A DNA stretch of 64,000 nt, taken from the NCBI RefSeq assembly GCF_000425465.1, contig NZ_AUDM01000004.1:62001-126000 (forward strand). The letters run 5' to 3'. Positions 25,692 to 33,736 of this stretch are shown in pieces; position 1 is the stretch's first letter, and each line of letters starts with the position of its first letter. The notes beneath the pieces were generated by a model, which had not been told where the DNA came from, searched no databases, and saw nothing but the letters and a program-made list of their open reading frames with translations. The translations under genes were made by a program, and so were the position numbers. This DNA comes from Flavobacterium filum DSM 17961 (GTDB lineage Bacteria > Bacteroidota > Bacteroidia > Flavobacteriales > Flavobacteriaceae).

Positions 25692-26678
25692 TCAGTTCTT
25701 TAGAAAAAATATACCCAAAAGAATGAGGGAAATTTGAAATAAGAAAATTAGTAATCCGTAAAATAATCCTTTTTTTCCGGATTGGATTAAAGCGGAAAAA
25801 CTAACTTTCAATCCGATGGCTGTCATGGCAATGGTTAAGAGAATTTTTCCGGTTTCTGATGAAAATTTCAAAACAGAATCGGTAACGGGAAAAATGGAAA
25901 CCAAAATAGTAATGAGAATGAAACCCCATAAATACCAAGGCAATTGAAAATAACTTTTCCAATTTTTAGTCGCGTTTTTATCTCGAGTAAGAAAATTAAA
26001 AAATATTAATCCCGGTGACAATAGAGCTACTCTAGCCAATTTAATGGTTATGGCTTGCTCACCAACAGCATCAGAAACTGCAAATGCGGCTCCGGCAACA
26101 TTTCCAACGGAATGCAAAGTTCCACCAAGAAGTAGGCTAATTTCTGTGGTTGACAATGAAAATAATCCAATTAAAACAGGTAAAAACAACATGCCAAGTG
26201 TACCAAAAAGATTTACAACAGCCAATGCGATTCCGGTTTCTTCTTTATTGTTTTTCAAACTTGGAGCCAAAGCTGCAATGGCACTTGATCCACAAATAGC
26301 GGTTCCAAAACCAACCATCCATCCTACTGTGCTGGGACAATTCATTTTTTTGGATAGAAAAACACTGAAAATGAGTGCCAGGAAAACAACAATTCCTACC
26401 AACAAGAAACTTTCCCAACCAATTTTTCCCATATAAGTATAATTAATTCCAACCGCTAAAAAAAGAATGGAAAATTCTAACACTTTTGAACCCGAGATAC
26501 TAATTCCCGATGAAAATGGAGCTGGAAGTTTAAAAAAATTCCCAATGATGATTCCGAACAGTAAGCCCATTAAAATGCTATTTAAAAAAGGAAAAATCAA
26601 GCAAACAATCCATGCAAAAGTGGCAATGAACAGTGTAAACAAAATTCCGGGATAGGTTTCTTTTGAAATCATTTGCAA
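25692..26678 (-). CDS. YeiH-family putative sulfate exporter
   Basis: The 328-residue protein has about ten hydrophobic segments and the YeiH-family pattern: SGISISGSKVLEFSILFLAVGIN, then GTAICGSSAIAALAPSLKN. The family is annotated as a putative sulfate (anion) exporter, mostly by association. It starts directly after the TauE gene (adjacent bases) and 57 bases before the broken CstB-like gene. In this set it may help remove sulfite or another oxidised sulfur product. Inner membrane. Confidence 0.88.
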   Translation of the reverse strand: MQMISKETYPGILFTLFIATFAWIVCLIFPFLNSILMGLLFGIIIGNFFKLPAPFSSGISISGSKVLEFSILFLAVGINYTYMGKIGWESFLLVGIVVFLALIFSVFLSKKMNCPSTVGWMVGFGTAICGSSAIAALAPSLKNNKEETGIALAVVNLFGTLGMLFLPVLIGLFSLSTTEISLLLGGTLHSVGNVAGAAFAVSDAVGEQAITIKLARVALLSPGLIFFNFLTRDKNATKNWKSYFQLPWYLWGFILITILVSIFPVTDSVLKFSSETGKILLTIAMTAIGLKVSFSALIQSGKKGLFYGLLIFLFQISLILLGIFFLKN

Positions 26679-27482
26679 TTATAAAACTAATTCTTTTAGA
26701 ATAATATAAATTCCCATCAAAAGTACAAACCAACCAAAACCGGTTTTCAGTTTGTTTCCATCGATTTTTTTGGATAGAAAAATGCCAATGAAAATACCAA
26801 TAATTGAAGCTAAAGTAAAGTAAAATAACAGGTGCCAATCGATTGCCTGAGTTCCTTTTAAATCTCCTAAAAATCCAATTAATGATTTTGCGGCAATGAT
26901 AAATAAGGATGTGCCTACTGCTAATTTCATTGGCATTTTGGCCAATAAAACCAATGCAGGAATAATCAAAAATCCACCTCCGGCACCTACTAATCCGGTT
27001 AAAACACCAACTACTGTTCCTTCCAAAAAAATCATGGGTAGATTATAATTTATTGAAACATTTTCATCGCTTTTCACTTTGGATGGTTTAATCATAGAAA
27101 CAGAGGCCATAATCATCACAACAGCAAATAAAAGCATTAAAGCGATGGGTTTTGTAAAACTAAAATCACCAATTGTAAATAGTACTTCTGGTATAAATGG
27201 CACAAGAAAAGCACGTGTTAAATACACTGCACCAATAGACGGGATTCCAAAAATGAGCACTGTTTTAAAATCAACTTTTTTGAGTAAAGCATTTTGAATT
27301 CCACCAACCAAAGCGGTTGAACCAACAATAAATAAGGAATAAGCAGTAGCTAAAACTGGTTCAACAGCCATGATGTAAACTAATATCGGAACGGTTAATA
27401 TAGAACCTCCACTCCCAATTAGTCCTAACGAAACACCGACTAAAACCGCTAATAAATAACCAATAAGTTGAGTGATTTCCAT
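26679..27482 (-). CDS. TauE/SafE-family sulfite/anion exporter
   Basis: The 267-residue protein has eight or nine hydrophobic segments and the TauE repeat motif (GLIGSGGSILTVPILVY near residue 20 and GLVGAGGGFLIIPALVL near residue 160). TauE-type proteins export sulfite or organosulfonates. It is first in the operon TauE-YeiH-CstB, with operator C just upstream. Sulfite is a direct product of the persulfide dioxygenase, so a sulfite exporter fits. The specific substrate is inferred. Confidence 0.9.
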   Translation of the reverse strand: MEITQLIGYLLAVLVGVSLGLIGSGGSILTVPILVYIMAVEPVLATAYSLFIVGSTALVGGIQNALLKKVDFKTVLIFGIPSIGAVYLTRAFLVPFIPEVLFTIGDFSFTKPIALMLLFAVVMIMASVSMIKPSKVKSDENVSINYNLPMIFLEGTVVGVLTGLVGAGGGFLIIPALVLLAKMPMKLAVGTSLFIIAAKSLIGFLGDLKGTQAIDWHLLFYFTLASIIGIFIGIFLSKKIDGNKLKTGFGWFVLLMGIYIILKELVL

Positions 27483-27496
27483 TTTAAATTTTTTGT

Positions 27497-27541
27497 CAAA
27501 TGTAAAGGAGTTTAGCGGATAGAAATGTAACTTTTGATACT
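27497..27541 (-). promoter_or_regulatory. Promoter and operator C (degenerate palindrome)
   Basis: On the minus strand AGTATCAAAAGTTACA (27541-27526) is followed after exactly 21 bases by TACATTTG (27504-27497), a perfect TAnnTTTG box, and the TauE ATG follows 14 bases later. The promoter-proximal half-site GTTACA is intact; the distal half matches in four of six bases. Confidence 0.75.
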
Positions 27542-27545
27542 CAAC

Positions 27546-28172
27546 TTAATTCAATTCGATAGAAGCTCGATGCAGTTTTATTCTTCCTTCTTTTTCTAAT
27601 GCTTTCAACAATCTGGAAATTACGACTCTTGAAGTATGCAAATCATACGCAATTTCTTGATGGGTAGTATGAATTTCTTTGGAATGTACAATTTTTGATT
27701 TGTCTTGTAAATAGCTGATTAATCGCTCATCCATATTCATAAAAGCCAAGTTATCAATGGCGTTCAACATTTCCTTCAAACGATTGTTATAACTATTAAA
27801 AACATAATTTCTCCAGCTTTTGTATTTTCCGAGCCATTCTTCCATTTTATACACCGGAATCATAATCACTTTTCCTTTGGTTTCTGCAACGGCCCGAATT
27901 TCACTTTTTGTTTCGCCCATGCAACAGGCCATTGTCATGGCACACGTGTCGCCTTTTTCGATAAAATACAAAAGCAATTCACCTTCATCAAAATCTTCTC
28001 TTAAAATCTTAATTGCACCTTCTAACAACAATGGCATTTTTTTGATATAATCGCCAAAGTCAATCAAAATATCACCTTCTTCAAAATCCCGAAGTAAGGA
28101 AACAGAAGCTATTTCTTCAATTAATTTTTCTTCAAATACAAATCCGTATGTTTTTTGGAGTAGTTCTTTCAT
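27546..28172 (-). CDS. Crp/Fnr-family transcriptional regulator of the sulfur genes
   Basis: The 208-residue protein has a cyclic-nucleotide-binding-fold domain (about residues 20-120), a dimer helix, and a C-terminal winged helix with the recognition stretch HTSRVVISRLLKALEKEGRI. Cysteines 77, 83 and 84 (DTCAMTMACCMGE) lie where the cAMP pocket would be and lack the cAMP-binding consensus, which suggests thiol-based sensing. It lies between the SQR and TauE genes and ends next to operator C. The palindrome TGTAAC-N4-GTTACA at the three sulfur promoters has the size and symmetry of a Crp/Fnr site, so this protein is the natural candidate to bind it. Confidence 0.9.
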   Translation of the reverse strand: MKELLQKTYGFVFEEKLIEEIASVSLLRDFEEGDILIDFGDYIKKMPLLLEGAIKILREDFDEGELLLYFIEKGDTCAMTMACCMGETKSEIRAVAETKGKVIMIPVYKMEEWLGKYKSWRNYVFNSYNNRLKEMLNAIDNLAFMNMDERLISYLQDKSKIVHSKEIHTTHQEIAYDLHTSRVVISRLLKALEKEGRIKLHRASIELN

Positions 28173-28241
28173 GTGTAAAATTATTCAACTGTAAATTTAG
28201 GAAAATAAAAATTGAAAATCCTACGGGTCTTTTTTATTGTC

Positions 28242-29504
28242 TTACACATTTTCTCCTTTCATCATTTTATTCCAATACAAATGTGGCAGCATATATTTTT
28301 TTAAGAACCATAAACGCCAATGTGGTTTATTACTAGTAAACACAAGCATTTGTTTCAACTTTGGATCCGGAGTAAATTCATTTTTATAATTAAATTCAGC
28401 TAAAATCATTTTTCCGTAACCAACAACCAAAGGACAAGAAGAATAGCCCAAGTAGCCTTGATTATCAGCAGTTTGATTTTTTAATACTTTTAAAATATTA
28501 TCTACAACAACCGGCACTTGTTTACGAATAGCTGCACCTGTCTTTGCTGTTGGTAATCCGGCAACATCTCCTAAACCAAAAATAGTTGTGTGTTGATTGT
28601 GTTGTAATGTATTTATATTCACATCCAACCATCCGGCTTGATTCACTAAAATTGAATTTTTGATAAAAGCAGGTGGAGCTTGAGGAGGTGCTAAATGCAA
28701 GAAATCAAACGGAATTTCCATAATTTCATTTCCGGTATGCTTTTCACGCAGAATATTATTTTCATTTACCACACACTTATTTTCACCTGTGCTCACTTCC
28801 TTGAAATAAACAATTTTTTGTGTAGCATCAATTTTTATCGGAGCATAAAACGTTTTTAGATGAATGTTGTAATTTCCGATAACCTTCATCAAGGCATCAG
28901 CAATAATTTTCACCCCAAAAATAACAGAACCCGGAGTCGCATATACGATATTGGTTTTATTTGAAATTCCTCTTTTCTTAAAATAATCCGCAGCCATATA
29001 AGCTGCTTTTTGAGGAGCTCCTCCACATTTAATGGGTGTGGTGGGTTGAGTAAACACGGCATTACCTCCTTCAAATTTTTGCAGCAATTCCCATGTTTTA
29101 TTAGGGTCAACATAATTACTGCACACGACTCCTTTTTCAAGTCCTTCTCTAAGACCTTCAATTCCATCTAAGTCATTCACTAATCCGGTTGCAACTACCA
29201 AGATATCATAAGTCAAATTACCTGAGTTTTTTGTACTAACCTCTTTTGAATCCGGATTAATTTCTACTGCAAAATCCTTAATCCAATTAACACCTTTTGG
29301 AATTAAATCTTTTGTATAACGTATTGTTTTTTTATAATCATAAGTCCCTGCTCCTACTAATGTAAAAGCCGGTTGATAATAATGTTTTTCTGATGGTTCT
29401 ATTATAGAAATAGATAACGCATTATTTTTTTTCATTAATTGAGCCGCTGTCATAATTCCGGCAGTTCCGCCCCCAATAATCAAAATTTGTTGATGTGATT
29501 TCAT
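28242..29504 (-). CDS. sqr: Sulfide:quinone reductase-type FAD oxidoreductase
   Basis: From ATG 29504 the protein has 420 residues; an upstream ATG at 29546 would place the promoter box inside the gene and is rejected. It begins with the FAD motif IIGGGTAGIMTAAQLM and carries three cysteines placed as in SQR: near 128 (VVCSNYVDP), 159 (PIKCGGAPQKAAY) and 355 (SSCPLVVGYGK), with FGLGDVAGLPTAKTG for the second FAD contact. SQR oxidises sulfide to a persulfide at the membrane and passes electrons to quinone. With CstB-like, rhodanese and exporter genes it forms a complete sulfide oxidation set. Confidence 0.9.
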   Translation of the reverse strand: MKSHQQILIIGGGTAGIMTAAQLMKKNNALSISIIEPSEKHYYQPAFTLVGAGTYDYKKTIRYTKDLIPKGVNWIKDFAVEINPDSKEVSTKNSGNLTYDILVVATGLVNDLDGIEGLREGLEKGVVCSNYVDPNKTWELLQKFEGGNAVFTQPTTPIKCGGAPQKAAYMAADYFKKRGISNKTNIVYATPGSVIFGVKIIADALMKVIGNYNIHLKTFYAPIKIDATQKIVYFKEVSTGENKCVVNENNILREKHTGNEIMEIPFDFLHLAPPQAPPAFIKNSILVNQAGWLDVNINTLQHNQHTTIFGLGDVAGLPTAKTGAAIRKQVPVVVDNILKVLKNQTADNQGYLGYSSCPLVVGYGKMILAEFNYKNEFTPDPKLKQMLVFTSNKPHWRLWFLKKYMLPHLYWNKMMKGENV

Positions 29505-29524
29505 ACCTAGTTGATTTAGTTTGG

Positions 29525-29569
29525 TAAAACTAGATAAGCTGTTCATTTAATTTTGTAACTTTTGTTACA
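29525..29569 (-). promoter_or_regulatory. Promoter and operator B (TGTAAC-N4-GTTACA)
   Basis: On the minus strand the perfect palindrome TGTAACAAAAGTTACA (29569-29554) is followed after exactly 21 bases by TAGTTTTA (29532-29525) and ACC-like CCAAAC. The SQR ATG at 29504 follows about 15 bases after the expected start site. The layout is the same as at operators A and C. Confidence 0.8.
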
Positions 29570-29668
29570 TTTCAATTAAATTAGCAATAAATAAATGTCA
29601 TTTTTTTATTTTGTTTAATTTGTTGGTGAAAAAATTATGTTTTTTATACTATTTATCTATTCCCTTTA

Positions 29669-29707
29669 AATGTTAAAATAAAAAATTATCCAACATTGAA
29701 TGTTAAA
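29669..29707. repeat. Direct repeat AATGTTAAA upstream of the dienelactone hydrolase gene
   Basis: AATGTTAAA occurs at 29669-29677 and again at 29699-29707, 30 bases apart, and the second copy is part of an inverted AACATT-G-AATGTT. They lie 30-70 bases before the ATG of the plus-strand gene and could be regulator sites. No further support. Confidence 0.35.
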
Positions 29708-29736
29708 CTTTTTGTACTTTAACCAAAAAAATAAAG

Positions 29737-30495
29737 ATGAAAAAAGTTGTTCTTCTGTTGCTATTGTTATCATTCAAAATGAATGCTCAGCTAAAACCAA
29801 TTTCCTATCAAGATGGCAATCAAAAATTAAATGGTTTTGTCATTTCACCGTCTAAATCAATAGCTAATCAACCCGGAATTTTAATTCTTCCGGCCTGGAT
29901 GGGAATTGATGATCACGCAAAAGAAGTGGCTCAAAATTTAGCTAAATTGGGCTATCATGCTTTTATTGCTGATATTTATGGGGAAGGAAATTATCCTACC
30001 AATTCAAAAGAAGCGGGACAACAAGCCGGTTTCTACAAAAATAATGTAGCGGATTATCATCGAAGAATTCAATTGGCTTTGGATCAATTAATAAAAAATG
30101 GAGCAAATAAAAACAACATTGTTGTTATTGGCTATTGTTTTGGAGGCACAGGTGCTATCGAGGTCGCCCGAGCCGGAATGAATGTAAAAGGAGTCGTTTC
30201 TTTTCATGGAGGTTTAGGAAAAGCTTCAGATAGAAAAATAACTGAAATAAAAGCTAAAGTTTTAGTACTACATGGTGCCGATGATCCTTTTGTTCCGGAA
30301 AAAGAAGTGTTGGCTTTTCAACAAGAAATGAAAGAATCCAAAGCCGATTGGCAAATGATTTATTATTCAGGAGCTGTTCATTCGTTTACCAATAAAAAAG
30401 CCGGAAATGATAATTCTAGAGGAGCAGCATATAATGAAACTGCAGACAAACGTTCTTTTGAGCATTTTTTATCCTTTTTAAAAGAGGTTTTGTAA
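29737..30495 (+). CDS. Secreted dienelactone hydrolase-family protein
   Basis: The 252-residue protein has a signal peptide (cleavage near residue 18) and an alpha/beta-hydrolase fold of the dienelactone hydrolase family: nucleophile Cys in VIGYCFGGTGA, the acid in HGADDPFVPEKE and His in GAVHSFTN. The family cleaves lactones and esters. A periplasmic location differs from the classical cytoplasmic DLH, so a general esterase role is likely. It is divergent from the SQR gene and not evidently linked to it. Confidence 0.87.
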   Translation: MKKVVLLLLLLSFKMNAQLKPISYQDGNQKLNGFVISPSKSIANQPGILILPAWMGIDDHAKEVAQNLAKLGYHAFIADIYGEGNYPTNSKEAGQQAGFYKNNVADYHRRIQLALDQLIKNGANKNNIVVIGYCFGGTGAIEVARAGMNVKGVVSFHGGLGKASDRKITEIKAKVLVLHGADDPFVPEKEVLAFQQEMKESKADWQMIYYSGAVHSFTNKKAGNDNSRGAAYNETADKRSFEHFLSFLKEVL

Positions 30496-30537
30496 GCTAA
30501 CTTTGTTATTTTTGTCCATCTATTAATTAATCAAAAA

Positions 30538-31560
30538 ATGAAAAAATACCTTTTAAGTGCATCTTTAATCGCACTATTATTGGTTGGATGTTCTTCTAAC
30601 AAAAATTCATCAAAAGAAGTTACTCCGGAAAAATATCTTTCCGAAATCAAAGCTGAAAATTTAAGTAAACACCTCTATATTGTTGCCTCTGATCAAATGG
30701 AAGGAAGAAATACAGGTGAACCGGGACAAAAGAAAGCAGGTGAATATCTGATTCAACAATATAAAGCAATGGGAATTTCTTTTCCAAAAGGTGCTTCAAC
30801 TTTTTATCAACCTATCCCTTCAGAATTTTTCAAAACACAATTTAGTCCAAAATTGGGTGATTCAGAAAACATTTGGGCATTTATTGAAGGAACGGATAAA
30901 AAGGATGAAATTCTAGTAATTTCAGCTCATTATGACCACGTTGGTATGAAAAATGGAGAAGTCTATAACGGTGCTGATGATGATGGTTCTGGAACGGTTG
31001 CTTTATTAGAAATTGCTGCTGCTTTTCAAAAAGCAAAAAAAGCCGGTAATGGTCCTCGACGTTCTATTTTGTTTTTACACGTAACCGGTGAAGAACATGG
31101 TTTACATGGTTCTCGATTTTATGCAGAAAATCCATTGTTCCCTATTGCCAATACCATAACCAACATCAATATTGATATGATTGGAAGAAGAGGCTATGAA
31201 AAGGAAAACAATGATAATTATGTGTATGTAATTGGTTCAGACCGATTAAGTAGTGATTTACATCGAATTTCCGAAGAAGCCAACACCAAATACATCGGAA
31301 TGGAATTGGATTATAAATACAACGATTTGAATGACCCAAATCGATTTTATTACCGTTCTGACCATTACAACTTTGCTAAGAAAGGTATTCCGGCAATTTT
31401 TTATTTTAACGGCGTTCATGATGATTATCACAAACCAACCGATACACCAGATAAAATTGATTATCCTTTGTTAACCAAACGAACAAAATTAGCTTTTGCT
31501 GTGGCTTGGGAATTAGCCAATACTCCTGAACGACCAAAGGTTGATAAAGATGGAAAGTAA
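30538..31560 (+). CDS. M28-family zinc peptidase lipoprotein
   Basis: The 340-residue protein has a lipobox (LLLVGCSSN, Cys 18). The M28 metal ligands are visible: ISAHYDHVG, GADDDGSGT, the catalytic Glu in TGEEHGLHGS, NIDMIG and the C-terminal HDDYHKPTDT. Aminopeptidases of this family release N-terminal residues from peptides in the envelope. It is followed by a terminator at 31580-31609. Confidence 0.92.
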   Translation: MKKYLLSASLIALLLVGCSSNKNSSKEVTPEKYLSEIKAENLSKHLYIVASDQMEGRNTGEPGQKKAGEYLIQQYKAMGISFPKGASTFYQPIPSEFFKTQFSPKLGDSENIWAFIEGTDKKDEILVISAHYDHVGMKNGEVYNGADDDGSGTVALLEIAAAFQKAKKAGNGPRRSILFLHVTGEEHGLHGSRFYAENPLFPIANTITNINIDMIGRRGYEKENNDNYVYVIGSDRLSSDLHRISEEANTKYIGMELDYKYNDLNDPNRFYYRSDHYNFAKKGIPAIFYFNGVHDDYHKPTDTPDKIDYPLLTKRTKLAFAVAWELANTPERPKVDKDGK

Positions 31561-31579
31561 TTCAATTTAAAATACTTAA

Positions 31580-31609
31580 AACGCATTTCTTAGGGAATGT
31601 GTTTTTTTT
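31580..31609 (+). terminator. Rho-independent terminator after the M28 peptidase gene
   Basis: AACGCATTTC pairs with GGAATGTGTT (G-T wobbles allowed) across TTAG, followed by eight T. An apparent GTG start at 31599 region for the next frame lies in this hairpin, which argues for the later ATG at 31636. Confidence 0.8.
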
Positions 31610-31635
31610 GTAACTTTAAGGAAGAATTTACAGTT

Positions 31636-32367
31636 ATGGATAATAGTACACTTCTATTATTTTTGTTACTCACTTTATTTGCAGAAATAATAGGCACAAT
31701 TGGTGGATTTGGTTCTTCAGTATTTTTTGTGCCATTTGCAACCCTATTTTTCGATTTTCATACCGTTTTGGGAATTACGGCTGTATTTCATTTATCTAGT
31801 AACATATCTAAAATCTATTTGTTTCGTAAAGGTTTAGATAAAAAACTGATTCTACAAATGGGCATTCCATCCGTTATTTTTGTAATTATTGGTGGATATT
31901 TAAGTTCATTTTTTAATAGTCAACTATTAGAAATCTCGCTTGGTTTTTTTCTTATTTCGCTAAGTTTACTTTTTTTGGTAAAAGACAAACTTATCATTCC
32001 TCCTAGAAGAAAGGAAACTGTTTTAGGAGGTGCAATTTCAGGATTTTCAGCTGGTTTAATTGGAACCGGTGGTGCAATTAGAGGCTTGACAATGGCGGCA
32101 TTTAATTTAGAAAAAAGTGTATTTGTTGCCACCTCCGCATCAATTGATATGATGATTGATCTTACAAGAACTTTTGTTTACTATGACAACGGATACATTA
32201 CAAAAGACATTTTGATGTACATCCCCTATTTATTTATCATTGGTTTTATTGGCAGTTGGTTGGGACAAAAACTTTTGGAAAAAATTCCACAGGAAAGATT
32301 TAAAAAAATTGCTCTTGTTCTAATTTTCTTGATTGGAATATTTTCACTTTATCAAAGTTTGAAATAA
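31636..32367 (+). CDS. TauE/SafE-family membrane exporter (second one)
   Basis: From ATG 31636 the protein has 243 residues and about eight hydrophobic segments, with the TauE pattern EIIGTIGGFGSSVFFVPFA near the start and GLIGTGGAIRGLTMAA in the middle. It is distantly related to the exporter at 26679-27482 but lacks the sulfur operator upstream, so it probably has another substrate. It stands alone between a terminator and a convergent DUF1508 gene. Confidence 0.85.
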   Translation: MDNSTLLLFLLLTLFAEIIGTIGGFGSSVFFVPFATLFFDFHTVLGITAVFHLSSNISKIYLFRKGLDKKLILQMGIPSVIFVIIGGYLSSFFNSQLLEISLGFFLISLSLLFLVKDKLIIPPRRKETVLGGAISGFSAGLIGTGGAIRGLTMAAFNLEKSVFVATSASIDMMIDLTRTFVYYDNGYITKDILMYIPYLFIIGFIGSWLGQKLLEKIPQERFKKIALVLIFLIGIFSLYQSLK

Positions 32368-32368
32368 A

Positions 32369-32392
32369 AAAGCCCTGATTATTCAGAGCTTC
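32369..32392 (-). terminator. Hairpin between convergent genes
   Basis: AAGCCCTGA pairs with TCAGAGCTT across a short loop. On the minus strand the hairpin is followed by TTTTTTATTTC, which makes it a good terminator for the DUF1508 gene; on the plus strand the T tract is weaker, but it may also serve the exporter gene. Confidence 0.75.
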
Positions 32393-32418
32393 TCATTTCA
32401 AATGTATAATGATATATA

Positions 32419-32751
32419 TTATTCTAATTCTTCTTTTACAGTAGCATCCGGTGCATTTTTAGCAACAGAAGCAATCCCGTTATCACGAGCGGCAACCGAT
32501 TCATACATTTCACTATTCCCAATAATTTGTCCGTTTGTGGCCTTCAAATTGAAATAAGGCTTTCCATTTTTTGCTTCTAAACGATCAAAACGTGCGTCAA
32601 CTTGCGAATTCTTACGAACAGATTCAATTCCGTTTTCACATGCTGCTTTGGTAGTATAGCCCTCGCTTGCTAAAATAACTTGACCGTTTCCGGCTTTTAA
32701 GACAAACTGAAATTCTCCGTTTTTTCTTTTACTGATTACAAATGATCCCAT
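32419..32751 (-). CDS. DUF1508 (YegP-like) protein
   Basis: The ATG at 32751 gives 110 residues with two tandem copies of the about 48-residue YegP/DUF1508 repeat: GEFQFVLKAGNGQVILASEGYT and KPYFNLKATNGQIIGNSEMY. The longer frame upstream of this ATG runs through the tRNA-His gene and is spurious. The family is small, soluble and of unknown function. Confidence 0.92.
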   Translation of the reverse strand: MGSFVISKRKNGEFQFVLKAGNGQVILASEGYTTKAACENGIESVRKNSQVDARFDRLEAKNGKPYFNLKATNGQIIGNSEMYESVAARDNGIASVAKNAPDATVKEELE

Positions 32752-32836
32752 AATTTTTCTAATTAAAATTTGACATTTAAAGGTACAAAAAAAATCTTTC
32801 GAATCGAAAAAATAGTTACCATATTTATAATCAAAC

Positions 32837-32866
32837 AAAAAAAGCTCCGAGTTTCCTCGAAGCTTT
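32837..32866 (-). terminator. Rho-independent terminator of tRNA-His
   Basis: On the minus strand AAAGCTTCGAG and CTCGGAGCTTT pair around a GAAA tetraloop, followed by TTTTGTTTGA. It lies 9 bases after the 3' end of the tRNA. Confidence 0.88.
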
Positions 32867-32874
32867 GCATTTCT

Positions 32875-32950
<76 letters not shown>

Positions 32951-33013
32951 ATTTGATTTTGCGAGTGCAAATATAGTGTAAACCTTTAATTTTACAAAGA
33001 TTTTTACAATAAT

Positions 33014-33736
33014 TTACATTAAATCTTCTAAGCTGTTGACAGCCACATATCTTTCAACAGTAAACCCTTCAGCAAAATCAGTTCCGATGAGTCTTCCTAA
33101 GTCTTGCGAACGGTATTTTATGCTGTCTAAAAAGTTTTTGGTAGCAATTGGCGTAACCATTTCGTCAGAATTTGGATTATAAAATTGAGAATCATACGCC
33201 ATAATTGCTTGTACTTTTTTATCCATAAATCCTGTTATATCCACCACAAAATCCGGTTTTAAATCTTTCCATTGTATGTAATGATAAACAACATTTGGTC
33301 GCCATGCTTCTTGTTTTTCGCCATTCAAAACGGTTTCAATTCGTTTTAATCCGGATAAAAAACAAGCATCAGAAACCAATTTTGCTCCTTTTCCGTGATC
33401 GATATGACGGTCGTCGACTGCATTACACAACACAATTTTCGGACGGTATTTTCGAATCATTTTTATCACTTGCATTTGGTGCTCTTCATCATTTTTGAAA
33501 AAGCCATCTCGCATTTTTAGGTTTTCACGAACAGAAATACCTAATATTTCAGACGCTTTTGAGGCTTCTTTGTAACGAATTTCAACCGAACCTCGTGTGC
33601 CTAATTCGCCTTCTGTTAAATCGATGATTCCAACTTTTCTTCCTAACGAAATTTCTTTGGCAATTGTTCCGGCACAACCTAATTCTACATCGTCAGGATG
33701 AGCACCAAATGCTAAAATATCAACTTGATTATTCAT
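33014..33736 (-). CDS. bshB1: Bacillithiol biosynthesis deacetylase BshB1
   Basis: The 240-residue LmbE/PIG-L-family protein has the zinc motif AFGAHPDDVELG near the N-terminus and DDRHIDHGKG in the middle, with TEGELGTRG and the BshB1-like MRDGFF block. It removes acetyl from GlcNAc-malate in bacillithiol synthesis, a low-molecular-weight thiol used by many Bacteroidetes. Bacillithiol persulfide would be a natural substrate for the persulfide dioxygenases elsewhere in the window. The gene abuts the isochorismate synthase gene. Confidence 0.92.
   Translation of the reverse strand: MNNQVDILAFGAHPDDVELGCAGTIAKEISLGRKVGIIDLTEGELGTRGSVEIRYKEASKASEILGISVRENLKMRDGFFKNDEEHQMQVIKMIRKYRPKIVLCNAVDDRHIDHGKGAKLVSDACFLSGLKRIETVLNGEKQEAWRPNVVYHYIQWKDLKPDFVVDITGFMDKKVQAIMAYDSQFYNPNSDEMVTPIATKNFLDSIKYRSQDLGRLIGTDFAEGFTVERYVAVNSLEDLM

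Noticed and set aside
31610..31624. A fourth sulfur operator (GTAAC at 31611) upstream of the second TauE-family gene
   Set aside because: Only one half-site is present and there is no palindrome or fixed spacing to a box.
31597..31635. GTG start for the second TauE-family gene
   Set aside because: It lies in the terminator hairpin of the gene before; ATG 31636 fits the first membrane segment.
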